NCBI GenBank assembly: GCA_964620045.1
Contig: CAZUJL010000006.1
Span: forward strand, 62,001 to 126,000
Reading direction: 5' to 3'
DNA from: VFKU01 sp964620045
Lineage (GTDB): Bacteria > Hydrogenedentota > Hydrogenedentia > Hydrogenedentales > GCA-2746185
Length of the DNA: 64,000 nucleotides
A model generated the notes under the pieces. The model did no database searches, had not been told where the DNA came from, and worked only from the letters and a program-made list of their open reading frames with translations. Below are positions 36,254-43,732 of the stretch, piece by piece (the stretch's first letter is position 1; every line of letters starts with the position of its first letter). The position numbers were made by a program, and so were the translations under genes.

Positions 36254-37312
36254 TCATTCGCTCCGTGCCGGCCGCGACTCATACACGCGGTTGCCGGTAG
36301 CCATGAACGATTCGTCGTTCTCGTAAATCGCGTAGACGAGTTTCATTACTTTGTACGCGTCGTCGGATGTACCGCACGCAATTGGCGAACCCGTGAGGCA
36401 ACTGTCCACAAAATCCCTGATCTCCAGTTCCCACGAGGGATCGGTGTCGAAGTAAATGACTTCCTCGGTCGGCTTACCTGTGTTGAAGCCTTCGTCGAAG
36501 CGACGCCGCGCGACGGTGATCGTTTCGTCGCCGTAGCTGCGCGTGGAGGAGAGGATGCCGTTCACGGAAAGGTAGCCGTCGGAGAGATATAGCTCCAGGC
36601 CGAAGCGGTGCTTCCAGTGCGTGCTTGAGCTGTGCACCATCGCAACACGTCCTTGCGCGTCGCGCAGCAGTGCAAAGGCGTTGTCCTCGACATCGATCGG
36701 CCAGTAGGAAGTGGAGACCATGCTTTTGATCTCGACAAAGTCGCCGCAGAAGAAGCGGAACAAATCGAGCATATGGATGCCCTGGTCCAGCAGAATGCCG
36801 CCGCCCGCCGTCTCGCGCTTGCTGCGCCACACGCTTTCGAAGCCATGGCCTCCCGCCTTGCCGTACACACCGCGCACCCACAGCAGATGGCCGAGGCGGC
36901 CGCTGTCGATGATGCGCTTTGCCTCCATGATCCCCGCGTGATAACGGTGATTGAAGCCGAACTTCAGCTTGAGGCCGGGGTGCTCGCGTTCCGCGCGCAT
37001 GATGTTTTCGATATCGGCCACGGTGCGGCCTGGCGGCTTCTCGCTGAACACGTGCTTGCCCGCCTTGAGGGCTTCGATGATCGCGACCGGCGTCACGGAG
37101 TTCGGCGTCGCCACGAACACGGCGTCCACATCCGACGCGACGACATCGCGCCAGTCGGTCGTGCACTTCACATCGGGATAGTTCGCAAAGAGATCAGGAT
37201 TTGGATCGGCCCCGTGCGTCACTGTCGTGGCCGGGTGATTGAGCAGTTCGCGGTAGCGAATGCCGCCCATTTTGCCCAGGCCGATGATGCCGCATTTGAG
37301 GCTACGACTCAT
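36254..37312 (-). CDS. Gfo/Idh/MocA-family oxidoreductase
   Basis: This encodes 352 residues. The N-terminal Rossmann motif is CGIIGLGKMGGIRYREL (about 7-23), followed by FSEKPPGRTVAD with the family's EKP near 92 and GGILLDQGIHMLDLFRFF near 170. Members use NAD(P) to oxidise or reduce sugar hydroxyls and ketones. It lies 12 bases after the SIS isomerase gene and four bases before the GTG of the dehydrogenase gene, in the sugar operon. The exact substrate is unknown. Confidence 0.88.
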   Translation of the reverse strand: MSRSLKCGIIGLGKMGGIRYRELLNHPATTVTHGADPNPDLFANYPDVKCTTDWRDVVASDVDAVFVATPNSVTPVAIIEALKAGKHVFSEKPPGRTVADIENIMRAEREHPGLKLKFGFNHRYHAGIMEAKRIIDSGRLGHLLWVRGVYGKAGGHGFESVWRSKRETAGGGILLDQGIHMLDLFRFFCGDFVEIKSMVSTSYWPIDVEDNAFALLRDAQGRVAMVHSSSTHWKHRFGLELYLSDGYLSVNGILSSTRSYGDETITVARRRFDEGFNTGKPTEEVIYFDTDPSWELEIRDFVDSCLTGSPIACGTSDDAYKVMKLVYAIYENDESFMATGNRVYESRPARSE

Positions 37313-37324
37313 GCAGTGTCCCGT

Positions 37325-37975
37325 TTAGTGCGCGAGGTACCGCCCGCGCCGCATCGAAATGTACGACTGGACGACGTGCATGATCACGCTGAACATGTCC
37401 TCGACCGGGCCGTACTCGTCCTTGGTCGACGGCATGATAATCGGCAGATGCGCGAGCTTGGCGAGCTTGCCGCCGTCGAAGCCGCAGCAGCCGATCGTGT
37501 AGCCGCCGTTCGCGTTTGCGTATTCCACGGCCTTGATGATGTTCGGGCTGCCCCCGCTGACCGACATCGCCATCACGACGTCGCCGGGGCGCATGCTCGC
37601 CGCAAGCTGAATGGAGAAAATCTGGTCGTAGGACGCGTCGTTGCCGAGCGCCGTGATCGAGAAGGGATTGTCGCACAGCGAAATCACTCGGTAACCGGGC
37701 TTTCCGGCGACGACGGTGTTCGCGCTGAGATCGTTCACCCAGTGCCCGCCGACCGCGCCGCTGCCGCCGTTGCCGACGACGAAGAAGGTCTTGTTCTCCG
37801 CCGCGCAGCGCTCGATGATCTCGGCCGCCTTCGCGACGGCGGCGTGGTCCAGCGATTTCACCATGGCGGAGAAGTGCTCGCAATAACGCTGCGAGTACTC
37901 GGCGGCGGACTTCGACGCGTCGTACATCTGCGCGATTTTGTTAGTGCGTTTCGTTTGTGTGTCGGTCGTGCTCAT
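37325..37975 (-). CDS. SIS-domain sugar isomerase-like protein (GmhA-like)
   Basis: This encodes 216 residues. The SIS signature is FFVVGNGGSGAVGGHWVNDL (about 65-84) and MSVSGGSPNIIKAVEYA (about 136-152). The arrangement is GmhA-like (sedoheptulose 7-phosphate isomerase), but the sequence GAVGGHWVND replaces the AADAQH of true GmhA, so it may isomerise a different sugar phosphate. It overlaps the methyltransferase gene by four bases. It would act on a phosphorylated precursor early in the operon's pathway. Confidence 0.8.
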   Translation of the reverse strand: MSTTDTQTKRTNKIAQMYDASKSAAEYSQRYCEHFSAMVKSLDHAAVAKAAEIIERCAAENKTFFVVGNGGSGAVGGHWVNDLSANTVVAGKPGYRVISLCDNPFSITALGNDASYDQIFSIQLAASMRPGDVVMAMSVSGGSPNIIKAVEYANANGGYTIGCCGFDGGKLAKLAHLPIIMPSTKDEYGPVEDMFSVIMHVVQSYISMRRGRYLAH

Positions 37976-38988
37976 AGCGGAACTCCTTCGCGCCGCGCGG
38001 CGGCGACGCGTACGTGTGAACTAAGGCGATGCTTCTGCAAATACTCCTGGAAATCGGCGTGCGCGAGGTCGTCGCGTGCGTCGAGGAGGTACTGAATGAA
38101 CCGCGGCAATTGAATGCTGGCGTCGCTGCGCGCGGCGTGTTGCACGAGTTCGAGATCGAGCTGGCCCGGCGTGCTAAGTTCGACAGTGTGCAGGCCCGCG
38201 CGCGCGATGAGTTGCTTCATACCTTCGATGCTGAGCAGGTTCAGGTGCTCCGGCACGAAGATGTACGGCGTCTTGTCCCACAGCATCTGCAGATCGAATC
38301 CGCTAATCGTGCGCGTGGTCATGAAGAACAGGCCGCCGACCGAGAGCATGTCGCACGCGGTCTTCACGAGGTCGAGCGGCGAGAACTGGTTTTCGAGTTG
38401 TTGAAACGCCGTCACGGCGCCCACGTTGCGGATCGGCTCGTGGATCACTTCGACGCCCTGCGCCACGCACTCCGACTCAAGGCCGGGGAGCGGGTTCAGC
38501 GAATAGAGTTTGTCGAACAGCCCGAGCCGGCGGACTTCCTCGAAGATGGCGGGAGAGTTCGTGCCGATGTCGACGTAGCTGCGCGCGTCGGGGTTGCCGT
38601 GTTCGTCGTAGAGCCGGCCCATCCAGTTCGCGTGGGAGCGCAGCAAGTGGCGGCGGCGCGCCTCGGCGGTTTCCTTGGCGTAATGCTGCACGCGGTAGGC
38701 GCTGGCGTTCGAGTTGCGATAGTAATCCGCGAGCGCGTCCTTCGTCGGGCGCGGGGAAACATACAGGCTCCCGCAGTCCAGCGATTGCATGTAGCGGAAG
38801 CCGTCCTTGTCGAAGGCATAGGTGCTGCCGCCGGTGCCCGTGGAGGGCGGATCGACCTCGACCAGTTTTGCCGGATCGCCGAAGAATTTCTGCGCGTCCT
38901 GCACCGAAAGTCGTTTGAATTCGGAGAGGAGCGTCGGCGGCCGGATGTCGGCCTCGTGCATTTCCTGTGTGACGACGACGTGTTTCAT
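37972..38988 (-). CDS. SAM-dependent methyltransferase of the sugar operon
   Basis: This encodes 338 residues. The N-terminal part has LDCGSLYVSPRPTKDALADYY (about 70-90), seen in sugar methyltransferases of the polysaccharide-biosynthesis type. The SAM motif I is weak (YVDIGTNSPAIFEEV near 138), followed by VKTACDMLSVGGLFFMTT near 210. The gene is first in the operon and the next gene overlaps its end by four bases. It would methylate a nucleotide-sugar or glycan. There is no zinc-binding Cys cluster at the N-terminus. Confidence 0.78.
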   Translation of the reverse strand: MKHVVVTQEMHEADIRPPTLLSEFKRLSVQDAQKFFGDPAKLVEVDPPSTGTGGSTYAFDKDGFRYMQSLDCGSLYVSPRPTKDALADYYRNSNASAYRVQHYAKETAEARRRHLLRSHANWMGRLYDEHGNPDARSYVDIGTNSPAIFEEVRRLGLFDKLYSLNPLPGLESECVAQGVEVIHEPIRNVGAVTAFQQLENQFSPLDLVKTACDMLSVGGLFFMTTRTISGFDLQMLWDKTPYIFVPEHLNLLSIEGMKQLIARAGLHTVELSTPGQLDLELVQHAARSDASIQLPRFIQYLLDARDDLAHADFQEYLQKHRLSSHVRVAAARREGVPL

Positions 38989-39071
38989 GCGGGCGTGGAT
39001 TATAGCGGGATTCGGAGGGGGTCACAAGGAAACCCGTGGTCCGCAGATGGCGCCGATGGGCGCGGATAGCG

Positions 39072-39953
39072 CTACTTTTCGGGCTCGGCCTCTGTCTCGG
39101 CCGGCGGCGGATTGAGGCGGTTCACCGCGAACTTGCCGAGCGCGTCGCCCGCCATCTCCGCGCGTTTGTAGTAATCGAGTGCGGCGTCAGTGTGACCTTG
39201 TTCTTCCTCGTAGACGCCTCGCCAAAATATCGCCACGCTCGGCGCGCCGTTGAAATCCTGAACTTCCGAAAGAGTCTCAAGTCCACCAATCCAACCAACT
39301 TGAATCTTTGCGAGAGCAAAAGAAACCGCATACGCATCTTCTGTATTAGCGTACGGTTCAGGAAAAAAAAATTCAGCCACCAGGCTCGCGTCGAAGCTGC
39401 GCCGACGAAAGTCAGGCGTACTGTTGACGGCGTTGCTGTTGTCATAAGTTTCAAATTCGAAGGTCAACTTATCGAAATTACCCCGAGCCGCCGCGATGTG
39501 TGCTAGTCCATAGTGCGCTTCGCCTGATCCGTCCAGTGGAAACGCCGCCAAGACTTCGTTGTAGGTTGCTTCGGCTTCATCCAGCTTTCCGCATGCGATT
39601 TGTGCGCGGGCGAGGAGGAGCCTCGCGATGGGTTGCTGGTCCGGCGGGATCGCGGCGACGCCTTCCGCGGCGATATCGAGCGCGCGCTCGGGGCTTTTCA
39701 TCTCAATGAGCATATTGATGAACAGGCCGCGCATATATAGGTTGGTCGGGTCGACGCGGAGGTAGTCCTCGAATTCGATGAGTTTCCCGGAGCCGTTGCG
39801 GCGCTCGACGTTGGCGAGTTGTTGCTGCTCGTAGACCCGCAGGGCGAAGGCGTAGCCGTAGCGGGCGTAGAGGCCGGTGACGATCACGAAAAGGATGAAA
39901 AGAATGGCCGCGAGGCTGAATGCGCGTTTGAGGGCGGATATGGGCGCGGACAT
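39072..39953 (-). CDS. Membrane-anchored TPR-like protein
   Basis: This encodes 293 residues from ATG 39953 (a TTG 18 bases upstream is less likely). A membrane helix covers about residues 10-32 (FSLAAILFILFVIVTGLYA). The remainder is made of TPR-like helical pairs (PERALDIAAEGVAAIPPDQQ near 85, GKLDEAEATYNEVLAAFPLD near 115, HTDAALDYYKRAEMAGDALG near 255). It ends in a proline/glutamate-rich tail. It lies divergently from the O-antigen ligase-like gene and could be an assembly factor. No specific family recognised. Confidence 0.72.
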   Translation of the reverse strand: MSAPISALKRAFSLAAILFILFVIVTGLYARYGYAFALRVYEQQQLANVERRNGSGKLIEFEDYLRVDPTNLYMRGLFINMLIEMKSPERALDIAAEGVAAIPPDQQPIARLLLARAQIACGKLDEAEATYNEVLAAFPLDGSGEAHYGLAHIAAARGNFDKLTFEFETYDNSNAVNSTPDFRRRSFDASLVAEFFFPEPYANTEDAYAVSFALAKIQVGWIGGLETLSEVQDFNGAPSVAIFWRGVYEEEQGHTDAALDYYKRAEMAGDALGKFAVNRLNPPPAETEAEPEK

Positions 39954-40020
39954 GATAGAGAATTGTAGCAAGTAGCCGTGGGGTTTGCGTGATGCTGCGC
40001 AGGCGTGTCACATTGAACGG

Positions 40021-41352
40021 GTGACGACATCTTCGCAGTTTGATACCTCGCCCGCGCCCGGCCGATTCGAGACCGCGCTTTCGCTGTTTTTTTTGGTGTA
40101 TCTCGCGCTCGCCTGCCTGATTCTCGCGCCGCTGATCGACATCAACGAGCCGAAGTGGCTGGTGGTGCGCGTGGGCGCGCCGTTGCTGTTTGCAGCGGTG
40201 GTATTGCGCGATGTGGCCAGGGGCCGGTGGCCGGCGGTGGGGGCGATTGGGTGGTTGGCCGTCGCGTTGCTTGCGCTTCATTTTATTTCGCTGCCCGGCG
40301 CCATCAATCTTGGACACGGCTTCACTGAAATAAGCCGCTTGGTCGGACTCATTTGTACTTACTTCGTCGCGGCGCGTATTGGGTCGAGCCCAACGGGCCG
40401 CGATCGCGTGTTGTGGATGCTGCTGCTGATCGGCGCGGCGAGTTCGATATACGGCATCGCGCAGCACTTTGGCCGCGACTTCATCACATGGCAGCAGCAC
40501 GATGAAGTGCCCGTCGCGCGCGGGGTGTCGTTTTACGGCCACGCGACCTTCGCGGGTTCGGTGATCATCCAGATCATTCCAATCGCGCTCGGGCTGCTGC
40601 TTGCGCGACGGAGTTGGGCTGCGCGACTCGTGGCCGGCGTAGCGCTCGCGCTCATGCTGTACCACCTGTCGTTCACTGGCGCGCGCATGGCGACGATCAG
40701 CTTCGTGCTCACGATCGCGGGCGCGGCGCTGTGGTTGGTGTTGCAACGCCGCCGCGAGCGGAAAGGTCCTGCCGGCGCGGGCAAGCGTGCACTCGCGGCC
40801 GGACTCGCCGTGGTGCTGTTGATCGCCGTGCTCGGCGGATGGTTTCTGATCCGCGCGTGGCAGGCCAAGGAAAGTGATCTGTTCGCGATTCGCCAGGCCA
40901 GCTTCGCATTGCGCATCTACCAGTGGGAGACCGCGAGCCGTGTGATTTTCGCGCATCCATTCAACGGTGTCGGCGCGGGAAACTATGAGATCGTCTCGCC
41001 GGAATATTGGAACCGCATCGAGCAGATGCGCACGGTGCGCACCGGCCGCTGGATGCAGCAGGCGCACAATGAATATTTGCAGACGGCGGCGGAACTCGGC
41101 CTGCCCGGCGTCGCGGTGCTGATCGCGATTGTGTCCTGCGGACTCATATTTGCGTTGGATTCCGCCGCACGCGCTCCGTCGTCGGCGGAACGTTACATCG
41201 CCTTGGCGCTGGCCGCGTCGCTCGGCGCGATCGCGCTGGATGCGAACATCACGTTTTCGCTGCAGGCGCCCGCGTCTGCGCTGATGTTCTGGACCGTGCT
41301 CGGCTTAATCGCCGGCAGCAGCGCCAGCGGGAACCGCGCCGGTCAGCACTAG
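40021..41352 (+). CDS. O-antigen ligase/polymerase-like membrane protein (Wzy_C)
   Basis: This encodes about 443 residues from GTG 40021 (a TTG 36 bases upstream keeps the frame open). About eleven to twelve hydrophobic helices are visible. A large periplasmic loop includes FNGVGAGNYEIVSPEYW near 310 and RTGRWMQQAHNEYLQTAAELG near 340, the Wzy_C/WaaL signature with the conserved His in QxxHNxYL. It would ligate or polymerise polysaccharide on the periplasmic face. It is convergent with the response-regulator gene, overlapping by 48 bases. It probably acts on the glycan exported or built by the neighbouring operons. Confidence 0.87.
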   Translation: MTTSSQFDTSPAPGRFETALSLFFLVYLALACLILAPLIDINEPKWLVVRVGAPLLFAAVVLRDVARGRWPAVGAIGWLAVALLALHFISLPGAINLGHGFTEISRLVGLICTYFVAARIGSSPTGRDRVLWMLLLIGAASSIYGIAQHFGRDFITWQQHDEVPVARGVSFYGHATFAGSVIIQIIPIALGLLLARRSWAARLVAGVALALMLYHLSFTGARMATISFVLTIAGAALWLVLQRRRERKGPAGAGKRALAAGLAVVLLIAVLGGWFLIRAWQAKESDLFAIRQASFALRIYQWETASRVIFAHPFNGVGAGNYEIVSPEYWNRIEQMRTVRTGRWMQQAHNEYLQTAAELGLPGVAVLIAIVSCGLIFALDSAARAPSSAERYIALALAASLGAIALDANITFSLQAPASALMFWTVLGLIAGSSASGNRAGQH

Positions 41353-41703
41353 CTCCACGGCATTCACAATGTCGCGCACGCGAAACGGTTTGAGCAGCGT
41401 CTGGTCCGCGCCGTTGATGACGGAACTCTGCAGGTTCTTTTCCACCATGAACGTGTCCGCGCCGGACATCGCGATGATTTTCACGTCGCGCGAGCGTTCC
41501 CGCAGCGCGCGCACCGTTTCCAGCCCGTTCATGCCGGGCATGTGCAGGTCGGTGATCACGACGTCGGCCGGACACTTGGCGTAAAAGCGAAGGCCCTCGG
41601 CACCCTCCGAGGCCACGACCACCGAGTGGCCGCCATCCTCGAGGATGTTCTTGATCACGTCGCAAATATCGGGTTGGTCGTCGATTACCAGGATTCGCGC
41701 CAT
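41305..41703 (-). CDS. Single-domain response regulator
   Basis: This encodes 132 residues from ATG 41703, with GGAGG ten bases upstream. It is a stand-alone receiver: ILVIDDQPDICDVI (acidic pocket Asp8-Asp9), phosphorylatable Asp in VVITDLHMPG (about residue 53), Ser/Thr in IIAMSGAD (about 80) and Lys in LLKPF (about 104). There is no output domain, so it works through protein interaction. The open frame upstream of ATG 41703 is not family-like. It overlaps the O-antigen ligase gene by 48 bases. No histidine kinase is in the window. Confidence 0.88.
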   Translation of the reverse strand: MARILVIDDQPDICDVIKNILEDGGHSVVVASEGAEGLRFYAKCPADVVITDLHMPGMNGLETVRALRERSRDVKIIAMSGADTFMVEKNLQSSVINGADQTLLKPFRVRDIVNAVELVLTGAVPAGAAAGD

Positions 41704-41827
41704 ACGGTGAATCCTCCATCCCCGCGGGCCCCAAACATTGCGGGGATTGCGGACTTTTTGAATTGTACCATTCACCCCGATGAGCGGAGTTAAGGCCTTG
41801 GCATGATTTGGGTTATGGCGATCCGCT

Positions 41828-41857
41828 TTGACACATTGACGGTTTTCTTGCGATAAT
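41828..41857 (+). promoter_or_regulatory. Sigma-70-type promoter
   Basis: A perfect TTGACA (41828-41833) and GATAAT (41852-41857) are spaced by 18 bases, 33 bases before ATG 41891. This is one of the clearest promoters in the window and supports the reality of the small gene that follows. Confidence 0.65.
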
Positions 41858-41890
41858 TTAGGTGGGTAGAGAGGCAGAGGTTCCAGGCGC

Positions 41891-42523
41891 ATGGGACTGA
41901 GCATTGGCCAAATACCCGCTGCTGTGGCGGGACTGCGATCCAGCCCGGAGTTCGGACGTGTCCGGCTTCGGGAGGACACCGATCCGTCCATTCCGCGCCG
42001 CGCCGCCAGCAACGACGAGACGCCCGCGCTCGGTCTCGGCCGCCGCGAAGAGGCTCTGCCGCGTGCCGGTTTCGGCGAAGGCACGCTTTCGCCGCAGGGC
42101 GCCGCGCTGCGCACCGTAAACCGCACCATTGAGGCGTCCCGCCGCGCGTTGCCGTCGCTCGACGACATCCGTTCGCGGTTTCAGGCGAATGCCGCCGACG
42201 CGCGCCGCGAAGCGCAGGAAGCCAATCTTGCCGCGCAGCGCGAAGACCGCGTGGCCCAGCGTGAAGTAGCGCCGCGCGAAGTGCCGCAACGCGCCGTGGA
42301 AGAACGCCCGACGATTCAGCGCGTGGAGCGGCGTATTCCGGAAGCTGCGGCGCAGGCGCGCCGGTTCATCAGCAGTGTGAACGACGCGGCGGGGCAGGCG
42401 GTCGAACGCAGTGGCGGGGAAGTGCCCGCACGGCCGACCGGTGCGTCCATTCAGATTCGTGGCGAGCGCACGGCGATCGACGATCGCGATGAGCAGCGCC
42501 CGCGCATCGACGTGCGGGTTTAG
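41891..42523 (+). CDS. Hypothetical Arg/Glu-rich protein
   Basis: This encodes 210 residues from ATG 41891, with AGAGG upstream and a strong promoter. The sequence starts MGLSIGQIPAAVAGLRS. It is rich in Arg, Glu, Ala and Gln with a central predicted coiled coil (RFQANAADARREAQEANLAA near 98) and no cysteine, signal peptide or membrane helix. It ends four bases into the convergent pseudopilin gene. A cytoplasmic charged, partly disordered protein; I recognise no family. Confidence 0.6.
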   Translation: MGLSIGQIPAAVAGLRSSPEFGRVRLREDTDPSIPRRAASNDETPALGLGRREEALPRAGFGEGTLSPQGAALRTVNRTIEASRRALPSLDDIRSRFQANAADARREAQEANLAAQREDRVAQREVAPREVPQRAVEERPTIQRVERRIPEAAAQARRFISSVNDAAGQAVERSGGEVPARPTGASIQIRGERTAIDDRDEQRPRIDVRV

Positions 42524-43575
42524 CTACCCGCGTAGATAATCGGGCCGTCGCCCTTTGGATACTTGCCCGGCATGTCGTTGTCCGGATTGTCTGCTTGTCC
42601 AGAAACACGTGACGAGAAATTGAAGTCCAGTTCGCCGTCGCCCTTGCCGCCTGCTTCGAAGTCGCGCGTGGCGAGGAAATAGGTGGCAAGCCCCAGCAGG
42701 TGATATTGATTCACGAAGTCGTACGAGTTTCCGGCAGTGTCGAGACCCATTCGATCCACTTCAACCACAATTCCATTCGTGCCGGAGGCGAAGTTCGGGC
42801 CGACACTGATGAGCACAAACTTGTCGTAGCTCGGCGGCGGGAAGGACAATTGCGTGCGGATCGCGTCCAGGGCTTGCTGGTCGAGGTTGAAGGGCCGCGG
42901 ATCGCTGGTATTGCCATTCCGTTCCGCCATGTCGTACATGATTTTGCGGAACACGCGCGCCTGGCGTTCGTTGACTGCAATATAAATGAACGGACGCGAG
43001 TCGTTGGTCGCCGCTAATTGTTCCTCGACGTCCATGATGGTGTTCGTGTCGCTGTTATCGGCGCCGTCGTTGCCCAGGTACAACTCTGTGTAATTGAACG
43101 AATACGTCTGGTTGCCGCCGTTGAACACGCCGCGCGGGGCGAATTCCAGCCGCGAGATCGTGCCGTCCCGGTCGGTGTCGTAGCCGTTGCCGCGGCTCCA
43201 GCGGTCATTCAATTTTTCGTTGCCGTGTTCGCGCAACGCAGCCATCCACGGCAGCAGGAAAAACGAGTGGTTCTGGGTGATTGTTCCGTCGTTCAGCAGG
43301 TTCACAATGTCCTGGGCGCGCGTGCCCGGATCGGAAAAGCGCGTATCTTTTAGGAACACCGGGCTCAGATAGCCGTAGGTGGGCGGCAACGAATTATGAT
43401 CGGTGTAATACGCAATCAGCGCCGTGCGTAGCTGCGTCATTGTGTTCATTGTGTCGGACATCTTCGCCTTCATAATCACGCGGGGCAGGGCGACCGCGAC
43501 GAATCCGGCAAGAATGCCGATGATGGCGATGACAACGAGAAGTTCGACAAGCGTGAAACCGCGGCGGGGACGCAT
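42520..43575 (-). CDS. Type II secretion/type IV pilin-like pseudopilin, long form
   Basis: This encodes 351 residues from ATG 43575, with GGAGACC upstream. The N-terminus RRGFTLVELLVVIAIIGIL (about 4-22) is the type III signal and hydrophobic helix of prepilins, cleaved after Gly by a prepilin peptidase and N-methylated. It is far longer than a GspG (about 140 residues). The globular part contains a canonical EF-hand-type loop, DTDRDGTISRLE (around 43143-43182), and a second acid-rich stretch (NDGADNSDTN). It may form a periplasmic pseudopilus or be one of the many lone pseudopilins of Planctomycetota and relatives. No other T2SS gene is near. Confidence 0.82.
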   Translation of the reverse strand: MRPRRGFTLVELLVVIAIIGILAGFVAVALPRVIMKAKMSDTMNTMTQLRTALIAYYTDHNSLPPTYGYLSPVFLKDTRFSDPGTRAQDIVNLLNDGTITQNHSFFLLPWMAALREHGNEKLNDRWSRGNGYDTDRDGTISRLEFAPRGVFNGGNQTYSFNYTELYLGNDGADNSDTNTIMDVEEQLAATNDSRPFIYIAVNERQARVFRKIMYDMAERNGNTSDPRPFNLDQQALDAIRTQLSFPPPSYDKFVLISVGPNFASGTNGIVVEVDRMGLDTAGNSYDFVNQYHLLGLATYFLATRDFEAGGKGDGELDFNFSSRVSGQADNPDNDMPGKYPKGDGPIIYAGS

Positions 43576-43618
43576 CGGTGGTCTCCAACTGTTTTCGAGA
43601 GGTGTTCTATCGTGATCG

Positions 43619-43647
43619 AGTCTAACAGAGGGTCGGAAAAGCTGCAA
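43619..43647 (-). promoter_or_regulatory. Sigma-70-type promoter for the pseudopilin gene
   Basis: On the minus strand, TTGCAG (43642-43647) and TAGACT (43619-43624) are separated by 17 bases, about 44 bases upstream of ATG 43575 and divergent from the helicase gene. Confidence 0.45.
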
Positions 43648-43732
43648 CCGTAACTCCTTGAACCACAAGCGGTTCATGCGTAGTATCGGCGCTTTTCGCG
43701 CCTTTCTTAGGCGCAACCTCCATGGGCAATTG

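Noticed and set aside
37325..37975. A true GmhA, implying a heptose pathway.
   Set aside because: The active-site segment differs from GmhA, and no HldE, GmhB or HldD gene is nearby.
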